Below the pieces are notes generated by a model, which saw nothing but the letters and a program-made list of their open reading frames with translations, was not told the origin of the DNA and ran no database searches. Below, one piece after another: positions 43,825-51,965 of a stretch of DNA of 64,000 nucleotides. Source of the DNA: Nocardia goodfellowii. GTDB taxonomy: Bacteria; Actinomycetota; Actinomycetes; Mycobacteriales; Mycobacteriaceae. Location of the stretch: NCBI RefSeq assembly GCF_017875645.1, contig NZ_JAGGMR010000001.1, positions 7,378,001-7,442,000 of the forward strand, read 5' to 3'. Both the position numbers and the translations under genes were made by a program. Positions within the stretch are counted from its first letter, which is position 1. Each line of letters opens with the position of its first letter.

Positions 43825-43857
43825 AAACGACCCACAGCCCGAGGCCGTGGGTCGTTT
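43825..43857. terminator. Bidirectional terminator between DUF1707 gene and glyS
   Basis: AAACGACCCAC pairs with GTGGGTCGTTTT, with an inner GCC/GGC pairing across one mismatch and a 3-base loop. T-runs on both strands (AAA on the left, TTTT on the right) suit the convergent genes on each side. Confidence 0.85.
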
Positions 43858-43870
43858 TCGGTTCGGTAGA

Positions 43871-45271
43871 TCAGGCGCCGATCAGGTGCTGGGCCAGGTA
43901 GCCCTCCACCTTGTCCAGCGCGATGCGTTCCTGCCGCATCGAATCACGCTCGCGAATGGTGACCGCCTGATCCTCGAGGGTGTCGAAGTCGACGGTGATG
44001 CAGAACGGCGTACCGATCTCGTCCTGGCGACGGTAGCGGCGGCCGATCGCGCCGGCGTCGTCGAACTCGACGTTCCAGTGCTTACGCAGTTGCGCCGCGA
44101 GATCTTTCGCCTTCGGCGTCAGATCGGCGTTGCGCGAGAGCGGCAGCACCGCGGCCTTGACCGGCGCGAGGCGGCGGTCAAGGCGCAGGCTGATCCGCTC
44201 CTCCATGCCGCCCTTGGCGTTCGGCGCCTGATCGACGGTGTAGGCGTCGACCAGGAACGCCATCAGCGAGCGGGTCAGACCGGCCGCGGGCTCGATGACG
44301 TACGGGATGTACTTCTCACCGGTGTTGGCGTCGGAGTAGCTCAGGTCGGTGCCGGAATGCTCGGAGTGCGTCTTCAGGTCATAGTCGGTGCGGTTGGCGA
44401 TGCCTTCCAGCTCGCCCCACTCACTGCCCTGGAAGCGGAAGCGGTACTCGATGTCGGTGGTGCCGGCCGAGTAGTGCGACAGCTTTTCCTTCGGGTGCTC
44501 GAACAGGCGCAGGTTCTCCGGGTCGATGCCGAGGTCGGTGTACCAGGCCAGGCGGGTGTCGATCCAGTACTTGTGCCACTCGGCGTCTTCGCCCGGCTTG
44601 ACGAAGAACTCCATCTCCATCTGCTCGAACTCCCGGGTGCGGAAGATGAAGTTGCCCGGGGTGATCTCGTTGCGGAAGCTCTTGCCGATCTGCGCGATAC
44701 CGAACGGCGGCTTCTTACGCGCGGTTTCCTTCACGTTCTTGAAGTTGACGAAGATGCCCTGCGCGGTTTCCGGGCGCAGGTAATGCAGGCCCTCTTCGTC
44801 GTCGACCGGGCCGAGGTAGGTCTTGAGCAGGCCGGAGAAGTTCCGCGGCTCGGTCCAGGAGCCGGGCTGGCCGGTTTCCGGATCCTTGATGTCGGCCAGG
44901 CCGTTGGCCGGCGGATGGCCGTGCTTCTCCTCGTAGGCCTCGATCAAGTGGTCGGCACGGTAGCGCTTGTGCGTGTGCAGCGATTCGACCAGCGGATCGG
45001 AGAACGTCGCGACGTGGCCGGAGGCCTCCCAGACCTGGCGCGGCAGGATCACCGACGAATCGAGGCCCACCACATCGTCGCGGCTGGTGACCATGGTGCG
45101 CCACCACTGCTTCTTGATGTTCTCCTTGAGTTCGACCCCGAGCGGACCGTAATCCCAGGCCGACTTGGTGCCTCCGTAGATCTCACCGCACGGGTACACC
45201 AGACCCCGGCGCTTGGCGAGGTTGGCAACGGTGTCCACCTTCGACTTGGGTGCCACGCGAGAATTCTCCAT
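43871..45271 (-). CDS. glyS: Glycyl-tRNA synthetase (single-chain class II)
   Basis: The 466-residue enzyme has the bacterial/eukaryotic-type GlyRS motifs: FVYP-like [20 protein letters not shown], motif 2 [25 protein letters not shown], and motif 3 [16 protein letters not shown]. It charges tRNA-Gly. The ATG at 45271 gives [20 protein letters not shown]. It is divergent from smtB-zur, the order found in M. tuberculosis (Rv2357c-Rv2358-Rv2359). Confidence 0.97.
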   Translation of the reverse strand: MENSRVAPKSKVDTVANLAKRRGLVYPCGEIYGGTKSAWDYGPLGVELKENIKKQWWRTMVTSRDDVVGLDSSVILPRQVWEASGHVATFSDPLVESLHTHKRYRADHLIEAYEEKHGHPPANGLADIKDPETGQPGSWTEPRNFSGLLKTYLGPVDDEEGLHYLRPETAQGIFVNFKNVKETARKKPPFGIAQIGKSFRNEITPGNFIFRTREFEQMEMEFFVKPGEDAEWHKYWIDTRLAWYTDLGIDPENLRLFEHPKEKLSHYSAGTTDIEYRFRFQGSEWGELEGIANRTDYDLKTHSEHSGTDLSYSDANTGEKYIPYVIEPAAGLTRSLMAFLVDAYTVDQAPNAKGGMEERISLRLDRRLAPVKAAVLPLSRNADLTPKAKDLAAQLRKHWNVEFDDAGAIGRRYRRQDEIGTPFCITVDFDTLEDQAVTIRERDSMRQERIALDKVEGYLAQHLIGA

Positions 45272-45342
45272 CCACTGCGAGTTCGGATTTGTCCTTCAGA
45301 CTATCGGCACCGGCCAATCGGTTTTTCACCGGCGCGCCACAT

Positions 45343-45372
45343 TTGACATGCGCACCTTTGCATATGCAAAAT
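45343..45372 (+). promoter_or_regulatory. Candidate promoter of smtB-zur
   Basis: A perfect TTGACA (45343-45348) and CAAAAT (45367-45372) are 18 bases apart. Two palindromes overlap this promoter: one sits in the spacer and runs into the -10, and the other begins inside the -10 and covers the start region. Confidence 0.5.
45357..45370. promoter_or_regulatory. Candidate SmtB operator (14-bp palindrome)
   Basis: TTTGCATATGCAAA is a perfect palindrome lying within the spacer of the smtB-zur promoter. M. tuberculosis SmtB binds an AT-rich imperfect palindrome with a similar GCATAT core in its own promoter. Confidence 0.55.
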
Positions 45373-45388
45373 GGGAATGCTTTCCATT
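45370..45388. promoter_or_regulatory. Second palindrome before smtB (possible Zur or SmtB site)
   Basis: AATGGGAA-TGC-TTTCCATT is an inverted repeat with one mismatch (45370-45388). It adjoins the ribosome site AAGGAG of smtB. It has a general resemblance to metalloregulator boxes; the cognate protein is unclear. Confidence 0.45.
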
Positions 45389-45402
45389 AAGGAGAAGATC
45401 CC

Positions 45403-45750
45403 ATGGCCGCCGAGACCGCCACCCACACGCACAACCCGTACCGCTCCCCCGGGCCCGCGCCGGTTCCCTCGCGCACCGTGCTGGAGGACGCGGGCGAACT
45501 GCTGCGCGCCCTGGCCGCACCGGTCCGCATCGCCATCGTGCTGCAACTGCGGGAATCGCCGCGCTGCGTGCACGAACTCGTCGACGCGCTGGGCGTCACC
45601 CAGCCGCTGGTCAGTCAGCATCTGCGCATCCTGAAGTCCGCCGGTGTCGTGCACGGCGAACGATCGGGCCGCGAGGTGCTCTACGAATTGGTCGACGATC
45701 ACCTCGCGCATATCGTGGTCGATGCCGTCGCGCACGCCGAGGAGGGGTGA
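45403..45750 (+). CDS. smtB: SmtB zinc-responsive ArsR-family repressor
   Basis: The 115-residue protein has a winged helix (ALAAPVRIAIVLQLRESPRC, then LGVTQPLVSQHLRILKSAGV). The C-terminal helix reads DDHLAHIVVDAVAHAEE, an exact DxHx10HxxE alpha5 zinc site as in SmtB/CzrA. In M. tuberculosis SmtB represses the smtB-zur pair and zinc lifts it. AAGGAG precedes the ATG. It is 3 bases upstream of zur. Confidence 0.93.
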   Translation: MAAETATHTHNPYRSPGPAPVPSRTVLEDAGELLRALAAPVRIAIVLQLRESPRCVHELVDALGVTQPLVSQHLRILKSAGVVHGERSGREVLYELVDDHLAHIVVDAVAHAEEG

Positions 45751-45753
45751 TCC

Positions 45754-46191
45754 GTGCCTGAGAAGACGCAGCAGGAATCGTCGAAATCGGTCGGCATCCG
45801 CAGCACCCGCCAGCGCAGTGCGATCGCGGCACTGCTCGGGGACATCGAAGAGTTCCGCTCCGCGCAGGAACTGCACGACGAACTCCGCAAACGCGGTGAG
45901 GGCATCGGCCTCACCACGGTCTACCGCACCCTGCAGTCACTGGCCGACGCCGGAATGGTGGACGTGCTGCGCACCGACACCGGGGAATCGGTCTACCGCC
46001 AGTGCTCCACCGGCCACCACCATCACCTGGTCTGCCGGCACTGCGGCCACACCGTCGAGGTGGAGGGCCCGACCGTCGAGGCCTGGGCCGACGCCATCGC
46101 CGGCGACCACGGCTTCACCGAGGTCAGCCACACTTTGGAAATCTTCGGCACCTGCCGCACCTGCGCCGAATCCGGCCGCGGCGCAAGCTGA
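45754..46191 (+). CDS. zur: Zinc uptake regulator Zur (FurB)
   Basis: The 145-residue Fur-family protein starts at a GTG (VPEKTQQ). It has the winged helix RSTRQRSAIAALLGDIEEFR...GLTTVYRTLQSLADAGMV, the HHHHLVCRHCGHTVEVEG metal region and a CxxC (CRTC) near the end for structural zinc. It would repress zinc-uptake genes when zinc is plentiful. It is co-transcribed with smtB, as in M. tuberculosis. Confidence 0.95.
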   Translation: MPEKTQQESSKSVGIRSTRQRSAIAALLGDIEEFRSAQELHDELRKRGEGIGLTTVYRTLQSLADAGMVDVLRTDTGESVYRQCSTGHHHHLVCRHCGHTVEVEGPTVEAWADAIAGDHGFTEVSHTLEIFGTCRTCAESGRGAS

Positions 46192-46293
46192 CCGAGCGCG
46201 GAGCTCCGGGTCCGAGACGAATGGCCGCGACGGCCCACCATCGACCGCCGCGTCCGGCGTCGTGGTGTCGGGTGGGCGTGGGAGGATGACGGC

Positions 46294-47037
46294 GTGCGTT
46301 TGTATCGGGACGAAGCGGTGGTGGTCCGCCAGCACAAGCTGGGCGAGGCCGACCGGATCGTCACCTTGCTGACCCGCCAGCACGGGTTGGTGCGGGCGGT
46401 GGCGAAGGGGGTGCGACGCACCAAGTCCCGGTTCGGCGCGCGGCTGGAGCCGTTCGCGTATGTCGACGTGCAGTTGCATCCGGGGCGGACGCTGGATGTC
46501 ATCACGCAGGTGCACACCATGGAGGCCTTCGCCTCCGACATCGTCGACGACTACGGGCGCTACACCACCGCGTGCGCCGTACTGGAGACCGCCGAACGGC
46601 TGGCCGGTGAGGAACGCGCGCCCGCGCCCCGGCTGCACGCGCTGACCGCGAGCGCGTTGCGCGCCATCGCCGCCAAACAGCGCCCGCACGAATTGATCCT
46701 GGACGCATACCTGTTGCGCGCCATGGGTTTCGCGGGCTGGGCCCCCGCCCTCGACGAATGCGCCAAGTGCGCGACCCCGGGCCCGCACCGGGCCTTCCAC
46801 GTCGCCGCCGGTGGCGCGGTGTGCGTGCACTGTCGCCCGCCCGGCTCGGCCACCCCGCAGCAAGGGGTGCTAGACATGCTCGTCGCGCTGCTCAAAGGTG
46901 AGTGGGCGTACGTCGAGTCCACGCCGGAGGGGGTGCGCCGCCAGGCCAGCGGCCTCGTCGCCGCGCATCTGCAATGGCACCTCGAACGCCAGCTCCGCAC
47001 CCTGCCCCTCATCGAGCGTTCGACCACCTCCGTCTGA
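46294..47037 (+). CDS. recO: DNA repair protein RecO
   Basis: The 247-residue protein starts [22 protein letters not shown], the typical N-terminal OB-fold. A helical domain follows, with a zinc-ribbon-like CAKCATPG...CVHCRPP. RecO anneals ssDNA and helps load RecA with RecR in gap repair. It is 131 bases upstream of uppS, the same pairing as Rv2362c-Rv2361c. The start is a GTG at 46294. Confidence 0.95.
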   Translation: MRLYRDEAVVVRQHKLGEADRIVTLLTRQHGLVRAVAKGVRRTKSRFGARLEPFAYVDVQLHPGRTLDVITQVHTMEAFASDIVDDYGRYTTACAVLETAERLAGEERAPAPRLHALTASALRAIAAKQRPHELILDAYLLRAMGFAGWAPALDECAKCATPGPHRAFHVAAGGAVCVHCRPPGSATPQQGVLDMLVALLKGEWAYVESTPEGVRRQASGLVAAHLQWHLERQLRTLPLIERSTTSV

Positions 47038-47168
47038 CCTGCCGCATGGGCGAAGCCGCCTTCCTCGGCCGCAGGACCGGCCTGCCGTTCAGATCCGGCA
47101 GCGCGTCCCGGCGACCGAGCGGCGGTCCGCACCGGACCGGCGCAAAGTCTCCACAACCATCAGGCAGG

Positions 47169-47990
47169 ATGGACGCCGTGATCCTCCGCCGTGACTCCGC
47201 ACCGACCACTGCGCGCTCGAATGGTCAGCGCACCGTCCGTCCGCCGTCGCCGCATCCGTCCGGGGCGACGCCGCCGGAAATTCCCGCGGAACTGGTACCC
47301 AACCACGTCGCGCTGGTGATGGACGGCAACGGCCGCTGGGCGCAGGAGCGCGGTCTGCCGCGCACCGCCGGGCACGAACGCGGCGAGGCCGTGCTGATGG
47401 ACGCCGTCGAGGGCTGCATCGAGATCGGCGTGAAGTGGCTGTCGGCGTACGCGTTCTCCACCGAGAACTGGCGGCGCAGCCCCGACGAAGTGCGCTTCCT
47501 CATGGGCTTCAATCGCGACGTCATCCGCCGCCGCCGCGACGAGATGAACGAGATGGGCGTGCGGGTGCGCTGGGCGGGGCGGCGACCGCGGCTGTGGCGC
47601 AGCGTGATCAAGGAACTCGAAGTCGCCGAGGAACTCACCAAGGACAACACCGTGATGACGCTGACGATGTGCGTCAACTACGGTGGCCGGGCCGAAATCG
47701 CCGATGCGGCAAGGGAAATCGCACGCCGGGTAGCGGCGGGCGAGCTCGATCCGGAGCGGGTCACCGAAGCCACTGTAGCCAAATACCTGGACGAACCGGA
47801 TATGCCGGATGTGGACCTGTTCCTGCGCCCGTCCGGTGAGTTCCGCAGCTCGAACTTCCTGCTCTGGCAGTCGGCGTACGCGGAGTTCGTCTATCAGTCC
47901 ACGCTGTTCCCCGACTTCGACCGGCGCAACCTGTGGGACGCCTGCCTCGAGTACGCTAAGCGCGACCGGCGCTTCGGCGGCACCAAATGA
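47169..47990 (+). CDS. uppS: Polyprenyl diphosphate synthase (decaprenyl, UppS type)
   Basis: The 273-residue cis-prenyltransferase has VMDGNGRWA near residue 50, [23 protein letters not shown] and the C-terminal [28 protein letters not shown]. It makes the polyprenyl phosphate carrier for cell-wall synthesis. The ATG at 47169 is chosen; a GTG at 47178 is equally plausible. It overlaps the next gene by 4 bases. Confidence 0.95.
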   Translation: MDAVILRRDSAPTTARSNGQRTVRPPSPHPSGATPPEIPAELVPNHVALVMDGNGRWAQERGLPRTAGHERGEAVLMDAVEGCIEIGVKWLSAYAFSTENWRRSPDEVRFLMGFNRDVIRRRRDEMNEMGVRVRWAGRRPRLWRSVIKELEVAEELTKDNTVMTLTMCVNYGGRAEIADAAREIARRVAAGELDPERVTEATVAKYLDEPDMPDVDLFLRPSGEFRSSNFLLWQSAYAEFVYQSTLFPDFDRRNLWDACLEYAKRDRRFGGTK

Positions 47991-48418
47991 ACGGCGGCAC
48001 CGAGATGGACGCACCAGCTACTTCCGAAGAGGAACTGCAAGCACGGGCTGGCGCCTGTCTGTCGCTCTACGACGTGGATGTCCGGGTGGACCCGGAAGGC
48101 TCGCTCGGGTTCGAGTACGAGGGCGCGCTCTGCTCGCTGCGCGCGGTCAGCCTCGCGCCGGGCCTCGACGTACTCACCCTCACCTGCGTACTGGCCTGGG
48201 ACCGACCGCTGAAGCCCCAGCTGCACAAGCGAGTCGCCGAGCGCAACAGCGCTTTACAGTTCGGCTCGGTCACCCTGATCAGCCACGACAAGCTGGCCGA
48301 TGTCATGCTGCGCTACACCTTCCCGGCGGCCGGTCTCGACGACCAGGCGCTTGCCACCATGCTGCTGCTGGTTCTTTCCGGAGCGGGGCGTGCTCGCCAA
48401 GGATTGCTCCTGCCCTGA
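47987..48418 (+). CDS. YbjN-like / type III chaperone-fold protein (143 aa)
   Basis: The protein has the small YbjN/CesT-like fold pattern ([41 protein letters not shown]) with no motif of known catalysis. It overlaps uppS by ATGA and follows recO-uppS as Rv2360c does in M. tuberculosis. Function is unknown; a chaperone-like or regulatory role is only suggested by the fold. Confidence 0.65.
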   Translation: MNGGTEMDAPATSEEELQARAGACLSLYDVDVRVDPEGSLGFEYEGALCSLRAVSLAPGLDVLTLTCVLAWDRPLKPQLHKRVAERNSALQFGSVTLISHDKLADVMLRYTFPAAGLDDQALATMLLLVLSGAGRARQGLLLP

Positions 48419-48499
48419 AGTCCGACCGAGGTCACGAAGGCACGCCGAAAAGGCCGCGCCACGCCCCCAGTTCGTAGCCCCTTCCCGCAGGGCCGGCCA

Positions 48500-49114
48500 T
48501 CATCCGGCCTCGGGTTCGGTCTCGCCGTAGGGCATCAAAGTGCGGATGCCTCGCATGAGGGTTTCGGCCGAGACGTCGCCGATGAGCAAGTGCTGCAAGA
48601 TGAACCCGGGCAGCACGCCGATGATCGCGGCGGCGACGGCTGCCGTGTCGGCGTCTGCCGGGATCCAGCCCGCATCCCGCATCCGCACGGCGTACTCCTG
48701 CCAGCAACCGCGGATCCCGGTCATCGCTTCTCTGACGTACCTGCCGGCGTCCGGGTCGACCAGGGCCAGTGCCCAGGCCTGCGGGGCCAGGCGGACCATC
48801 CCTTCGGGGCCGCTGTGCGCGATCACATGTTCGGCGATCGCGCCGACCAGGTCGGCTGGAGTGGGCAGCGGTTCGGCGCGCACCTGCTCGGTGATCAAGG
48901 CCCGCAACGGCACTGTCGTCTGAGTTGCCAGCGCCGCCACGATGTCGTTCTTCGACTTGAAATACCGATAGACAGCGCCGGCAGACATCCCGGATTCGGC
49001 GAATACGTCCTGCATGGAGGTGTCGTAGAACCCCTTGCGGGCAAAGCAGGTGCGGGCCGCGCCCAAGATTTGCTGACGGCGGCGTTCCAGGTGTTCTTCG
49101 CTGACTCGGGGCAT
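48500..49114 (-). CDS. TetR-family repressor of the YhgE-like gene
   Basis: The 204-residue protein starts MPRVSEEHLERRRQQILGAA. It has a TetR helix-turn-helix (TSMQDVFAESGMSAGAVYRYFKSKNDI) and a C-terminal domain with ITGIRGCWQEYA. The ATG at 49114 is preferred over a 22-codon upstream extension. It is divergent from a YhgE-like membrane gene, and an inverted repeat lies over that gene's -35. Probably a drug- or envelope-stress-type regulator. Confidence 0.85.
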   Translation of the reverse strand: MPRVSEEHLERRRQQILGAARTCFARKGFYDTSMQDVFAESGMSAGAVYRYFKSKNDIVAALATQTTVPLRALITEQVRAEPLPTPADLVGAIAEHVIAHSGPEGMVRLAPQAWALALVDPDAGRYVREAMTGIRGCWQEYAVRMRDAGWIPADADTAAVAAAIIGVLPGFILQHLLIGDVSAETLMRGIRTLMPYGETEPEAG

Positions 49115-49128
49115 GCGCTCCAAAATAA

Positions 49129-49142
49129 AACGAATACTCGTT
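49129..49142. promoter_or_regulatory. Candidate TetR operator before the YhgE-like gene
   Basis: AACGAATACTCGTT is an inverted repeat with a mismatched centre, 14 bases upstream of the TetR ATG. It abuts the TTGACA at 49144-49149. Confidence 0.55.
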
Positions 49143-49143
49143 C

Positions 49144-49172
49144 TTGACAAGGCGCGGGGGCCGCGCGACGAT
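49144..49172 (+). promoter_or_regulatory. Candidate promoter of the YhgE-like gene
   Basis: TTGACA (49144-49149) and a weak GACGAT (49167-49172) are 17 bases apart. The start would fall near 49179, about 40 bases before the ATG. Confidence 0.4.
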
Positions 49173-49218
49173 AAGCCCATCGAAAGAGAACGACCATTCG
49201 ATTTACGGGAGAACCCCC

Positions 49219-50196
49219 ATGAATACCCTGCAGCGGGCCATCGCCCTCGGCTTCGGCGCAGCCCTCATCCAAGCCCTCATGTTGATCGCCTTCGCCTGGC
49301 CCGCGGCGAATGTCGCGCCGCGTGACCTGCCGCTGGCCGTCACCGGGCCGCAAGCCCCGATGGTCGCCGAGAAGCTGAATCAGTTCAGCCCAGGCGGTTT
49401 CGAGATCAGCAACCCCGCCGACGAGAACGCGGCCCGTCAGGCCATCAAGGACCGCGAGGTCTACGGGGCCATCGTCACCGGCGGCGGCGCACCGCGGGTG
49501 CTCATCGCCTCCGGCGCGAGTCCAGCTGTCGCCCAGCAACTCTCGGCCATGGCACAACAGCTGGCCGGGACTCCGGCCGCCGCGGTCGAAGACGTGGTCG
49601 CCGCCGATCCCGACGATCCGCGGGGTGGGGCGTTCGGCGCCATGGCGCTGCCCCTGGTGATGTCCGGCATCGCCGGTGGCGTCCTGCTCAGCCTGCTCGT
49701 CCCGACCGTCGCGGGCCGCCTGACCGGGCTGGTTACCTTCGGCATTGTCGGCGGCCTGCTGAGCATGACGATCATCCAGGGCTGGATGTCCATCGTTCCT
49801 GGCCCCTACCTCGGCCTGTCCGCGGTAGCCGGCCTGGTCTCCTTCGCGGTCGCCGGCACCATCGTCGGCTTGGCCACCGTCATCGGCCAACCCGGTATCG
49901 GTCTCGGCGCGCTCCTCATGCTCCTGATCGGCAACCCCTTCTCCGCCGCCACCTCCGCCCCGGAGATGCTGCCCCAGCCCTGGGGCGCTATCGGCCAACT
50001 GCTCCCGCCGGGGGCCGCCGCCAACCTGTTCCGCTCGGTCGCCTTCTTCGACGGAGCGGGCGCCATGAAACCCCTTGTGGTGCTGCTGGTCTGGGCCGCC
50101 TTCGCGGTAGCCCTGCTCGGCGCGGGCTTCCTGAAGTCCCGCGGCGCCACACCCACCTCCGCTACCGCCCCGAAGTCGGATCCGGTGCCCGCCTAA
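49219..50196 (+). CDS. YhgE/Pip-like ABC-2 type membrane protein
   Basis: The 325-residue protein has an N-terminal hydrophobic segment (IALGFGAALIQALMLIAFAW), an external loop of about 110 residues and five or six C-terminal segments. This is the general layout of YhgE/Pip or ABC-2-membrane-like proteins without an ATPase partner. GGGAGAA precedes the ATG. The divergent TetR suggests inducible export or envelope response. Substrate unknown. Confidence 0.78.
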   Translation: MNTLQRAIALGFGAALIQALMLIAFAWPAANVAPRDLPLAVTGPQAPMVAEKLNQFSPGGFEISNPADENAARQAIKDREVYGAIVTGGGAPRVLIASGASPAVAQQLSAMAQQLAGTPAAAVEDVVAADPDDPRGGAFGAMALPLVMSGIAGGVLLSLLVPTVAGRLTGLVTFGIVGGLLSMTIIQGWMSIVPGPYLGLSAVAGLVSFAVAGTIVGLATVIGQPGIGLGALLMLLIGNPFSAATSAPEMLPQPWGAIGQLLPPGAAANLFRSVAFFDGAGAMKPLVVLLVWAAFAVALLGAGFLKSRGATPTSATAPKSDPVPA

Positions 50197-50214
50197 CCCA
50201 CCCCACCCCAGCCA

Positions 50215-50244
50215 GCAGGCCGCCATCACCCGATGGCGGCCTGC
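50215..50244. terminator. Perfect 13-bp hairpin terminator
   Basis: GCAGGCCGCCATC (50215-50227) pairs with GATGGCGGCCTGC (50232-50244) around loop ACCC. It ends the YhgE-like gene and faces the convergent TetR gene. No T-run. Confidence 0.75.
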
Positions 50245-50341
50245 ACCCCTCCCTCGGGCAGGGCCGGCGCCGCGACGCAGTCGAATTGCGGTCGACACGA
50301 CGGAAGCCGCCGCAATATCGCTACGTCGGAACGGGATGTCG

Positions 50342-50944
50342 TTACCGCGGCAGCAGTAGCCCGCCGACCAGGAGCATCAGGGATTGCTGGGCCTCGAGGC
50401 GGGCGGCGTCCTGGTCTGCGGCGTGGGCGACGAGGTGGCCTGCTTCGGTGATCGCGGCCAGCAAGAGGTGGGCGACGGTGTGAATGGGGACGGCGGGGAC
50501 CAGGCCCGCGTCGCGGGCCGCTTCGAGTTGGCGGATGATGAGGCCGAGACCGTGGCGGACCTCGAGTTCGCGCCAGGCCTGCCAGCCGAGCACAGCCGGG
50601 GCGTCGTGCAGGGCGATGCGGATCATCTCCGGGCGCTGGCAGATTTCCAGGAAAGTGTTGAGCCCCACGGCCATCGCGGCGAGCAGGTCGTCGGTGCCGG
50701 AGGCGGCGATGGCGGTCTGGACTTCGTCCATGTTGCCCGCTTCGAGCTGTTCGAGCACCGCGATGAACAGGCCGCGTTTGTCACCGTAGTGGTGGTGCAG
50801 GGCGCCACGGGTGACGCCGGCCGCCGCGACGAGTTGCTCCGCCGAGGTGCCCGCGAAGCCGCGCTCGGCGAACAGGCGGCGACCTGCCTGCTCGAGCGCG
50901 GCTCGGGTACTGCGGGAGCGGTCCTCCTGGCTACGGCGTGGCAT
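50342..50944 (-). CDS. TetR-family regulator overlapping an alpha/beta hydrolase
   Basis: The 200-residue protein has a TetR helix-turn-helix (TSAEQLVAAAGVTRGALHHHYGDKRGLFIAV) and a TetR_C-like ligand domain. Its start overlaps the hydrolase stop by 14 bases, so the two are co-expressed. The 21-bp palindrome upstream of the hydrolase is its probable operator. It likely represses its own operon and perhaps the divergent amidase. Confidence 0.88.
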   Translation of the reverse strand: MPRRSQEDRSRSTRAALEQAGRRLFAERGFAGTSAEQLVAAAGVTRGALHHHYGDKRGLFIAVLEQLEAGNMDEVQTAIAASGTDDLLAAMAVGLNTFLEICQRPEMIRIALHDAPAVLGWQAWRELEVRHGLGLIIRQLEAARDAGLVPAVPIHTVAHLLLAAITEAGHLVAHAADQDAARLEAQQSLMLLVGGLLLPR

Positions 50945-51797
50945 GCAGCCGAGTGAACTCCAGGATCAGTGCCGTGAGCAACTCGGGCTGGTCTTCGGCA
51001 AGGAAGGCATAGGAGTCGTCGATGTACTTCAAGGTGGCGTTCGGCAACTCGCGGGCCAGACGCTCGGCGTGCGACGTCGGGAACAGTTTGTCCTCGCGCG
51101 CCCAGGCCAGCAAAACCGGCTGCCGCACCTCGGCGAAATGGGCGGCGGCCGCCAGGGTGTAGCGGGGACGCATATCTTTCAGCAACCGCCGCAGGTCTTT
51201 CCGGATGGCGGCCGAGTTCCGGCTGGGCAGTAGATACGAATCGGCGATCTCGGGCGGGACCGGACGTTTGGTGACCCAGCCGAAGACGATCGGCAGCCGG
51301 TGCAACGCCCGGATGCGGATCAACTCGGTCACCGGCCGCATCGAACCGGGGATCCGGGCCAGCGGCGGCAACAGGCTGAACGGCCACGGTGGCAGGTTCT
51401 CGTAGGCGTCGCACGAGGTGAGCACGACCCGCCCGACGCGCTCCGGGTGCCGCGTCAGCACGATCTGGGTGATGCCGCCGCCGGTGTCGTTGGCGACGAG
51501 GGTGACATCCGTGAGGTCCAAGCGCACCAGGAAGTCGGCGATCAGTCCGGCGATCCCGTCGGGCGTGAGATCAGCCTCGGGCATGGGGATGGAGTGCGCG
51601 CCGAGCGGCCAGTCCGGCGTCAAGCAGCGGTAGCCCGCCGCGGCGATCCCGGGCACCACCTTGCGCCACAGGTCCGCGTTGACCAGCGCGCCGTGCACGA
51701 ACACGACTGTGGGTCCCGCGCCCGTCTCGTGGTATCGAACGCGTCCTCCGGACAGCGCGACTTCCTTGACCGGGCCGAGTTCGGCGCTGATTCCCAT
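50931..51797 (-). CDS. Alpha/beta hydrolase with Asp nucleophile (dehalogenase/epoxide hydrolase-like)
   Basis: The 288-residue protein has the oxyanion HG in VFVHGALVNADLW and the nucleophile elbow VANDTGGGITQ, in which aspartate replaces the usual serine. That places it near haloalkane dehalogenases and epoxide hydrolases. A late acid and PTSHAERLA histidine follow. It leads the operon with the TetR regulator. The substrate may be a toxic small molecule sensed by TetR; this is inference. Confidence 0.82.
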   Translation of the reverse strand: MGISAELGPVKEVALSGGRVRYHETGAGPTVVFVHGALVNADLWRKVVPGIAAAGYRCLTPDWPLGAHSIPMPEADLTPDGIAGLIADFLVRLDLTDVTLVANDTGGGITQIVLTRHPERVGRVVLTSCDAYENLPPWPFSLLPPLARIPGSMRPVTELIRIRALHRLPIVFGWVTKRPVPPEIADSYLLPSRNSAAIRKDLRRLLKDMRPRYTLAAAAHFAEVRQPVLLAWAREDKLFPTSHAERLARELPNATLKYIDDSYAFLAEDQPELLTALILEFTRLHATP

Positions 51798-51843
51798 GGT
51801 CGTTCCCCTCTGCTGAATGCTGTTGACATGCGCCGAATTCTAA

Positions 51844-51864
51844 ACATACATACGGTATGTATGT
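51844..51864. promoter_or_regulatory. TetR operator: 21-bp palindrome
   Basis: ACATACATAC (51844-51853) is perfectly inverted as GTATGTATGT (51855-51864) around a single G. It lies 46 bases upstream of the hydrolase start and 101 bases before the amidase. This ACATAC/GTATGT form is common for TetR/AcrR-family operators. Confidence 0.78.
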
Positions 51865-51965
51865 CTATAGCGCAGCGGCGCTCGACCCACGACAGCAGAT
51901 GTGGACGGTTGACCAGGAAGGGGGTTACCGTTCAGTATCATCGGGAGGAAAGAGAGGGAGCTCAC

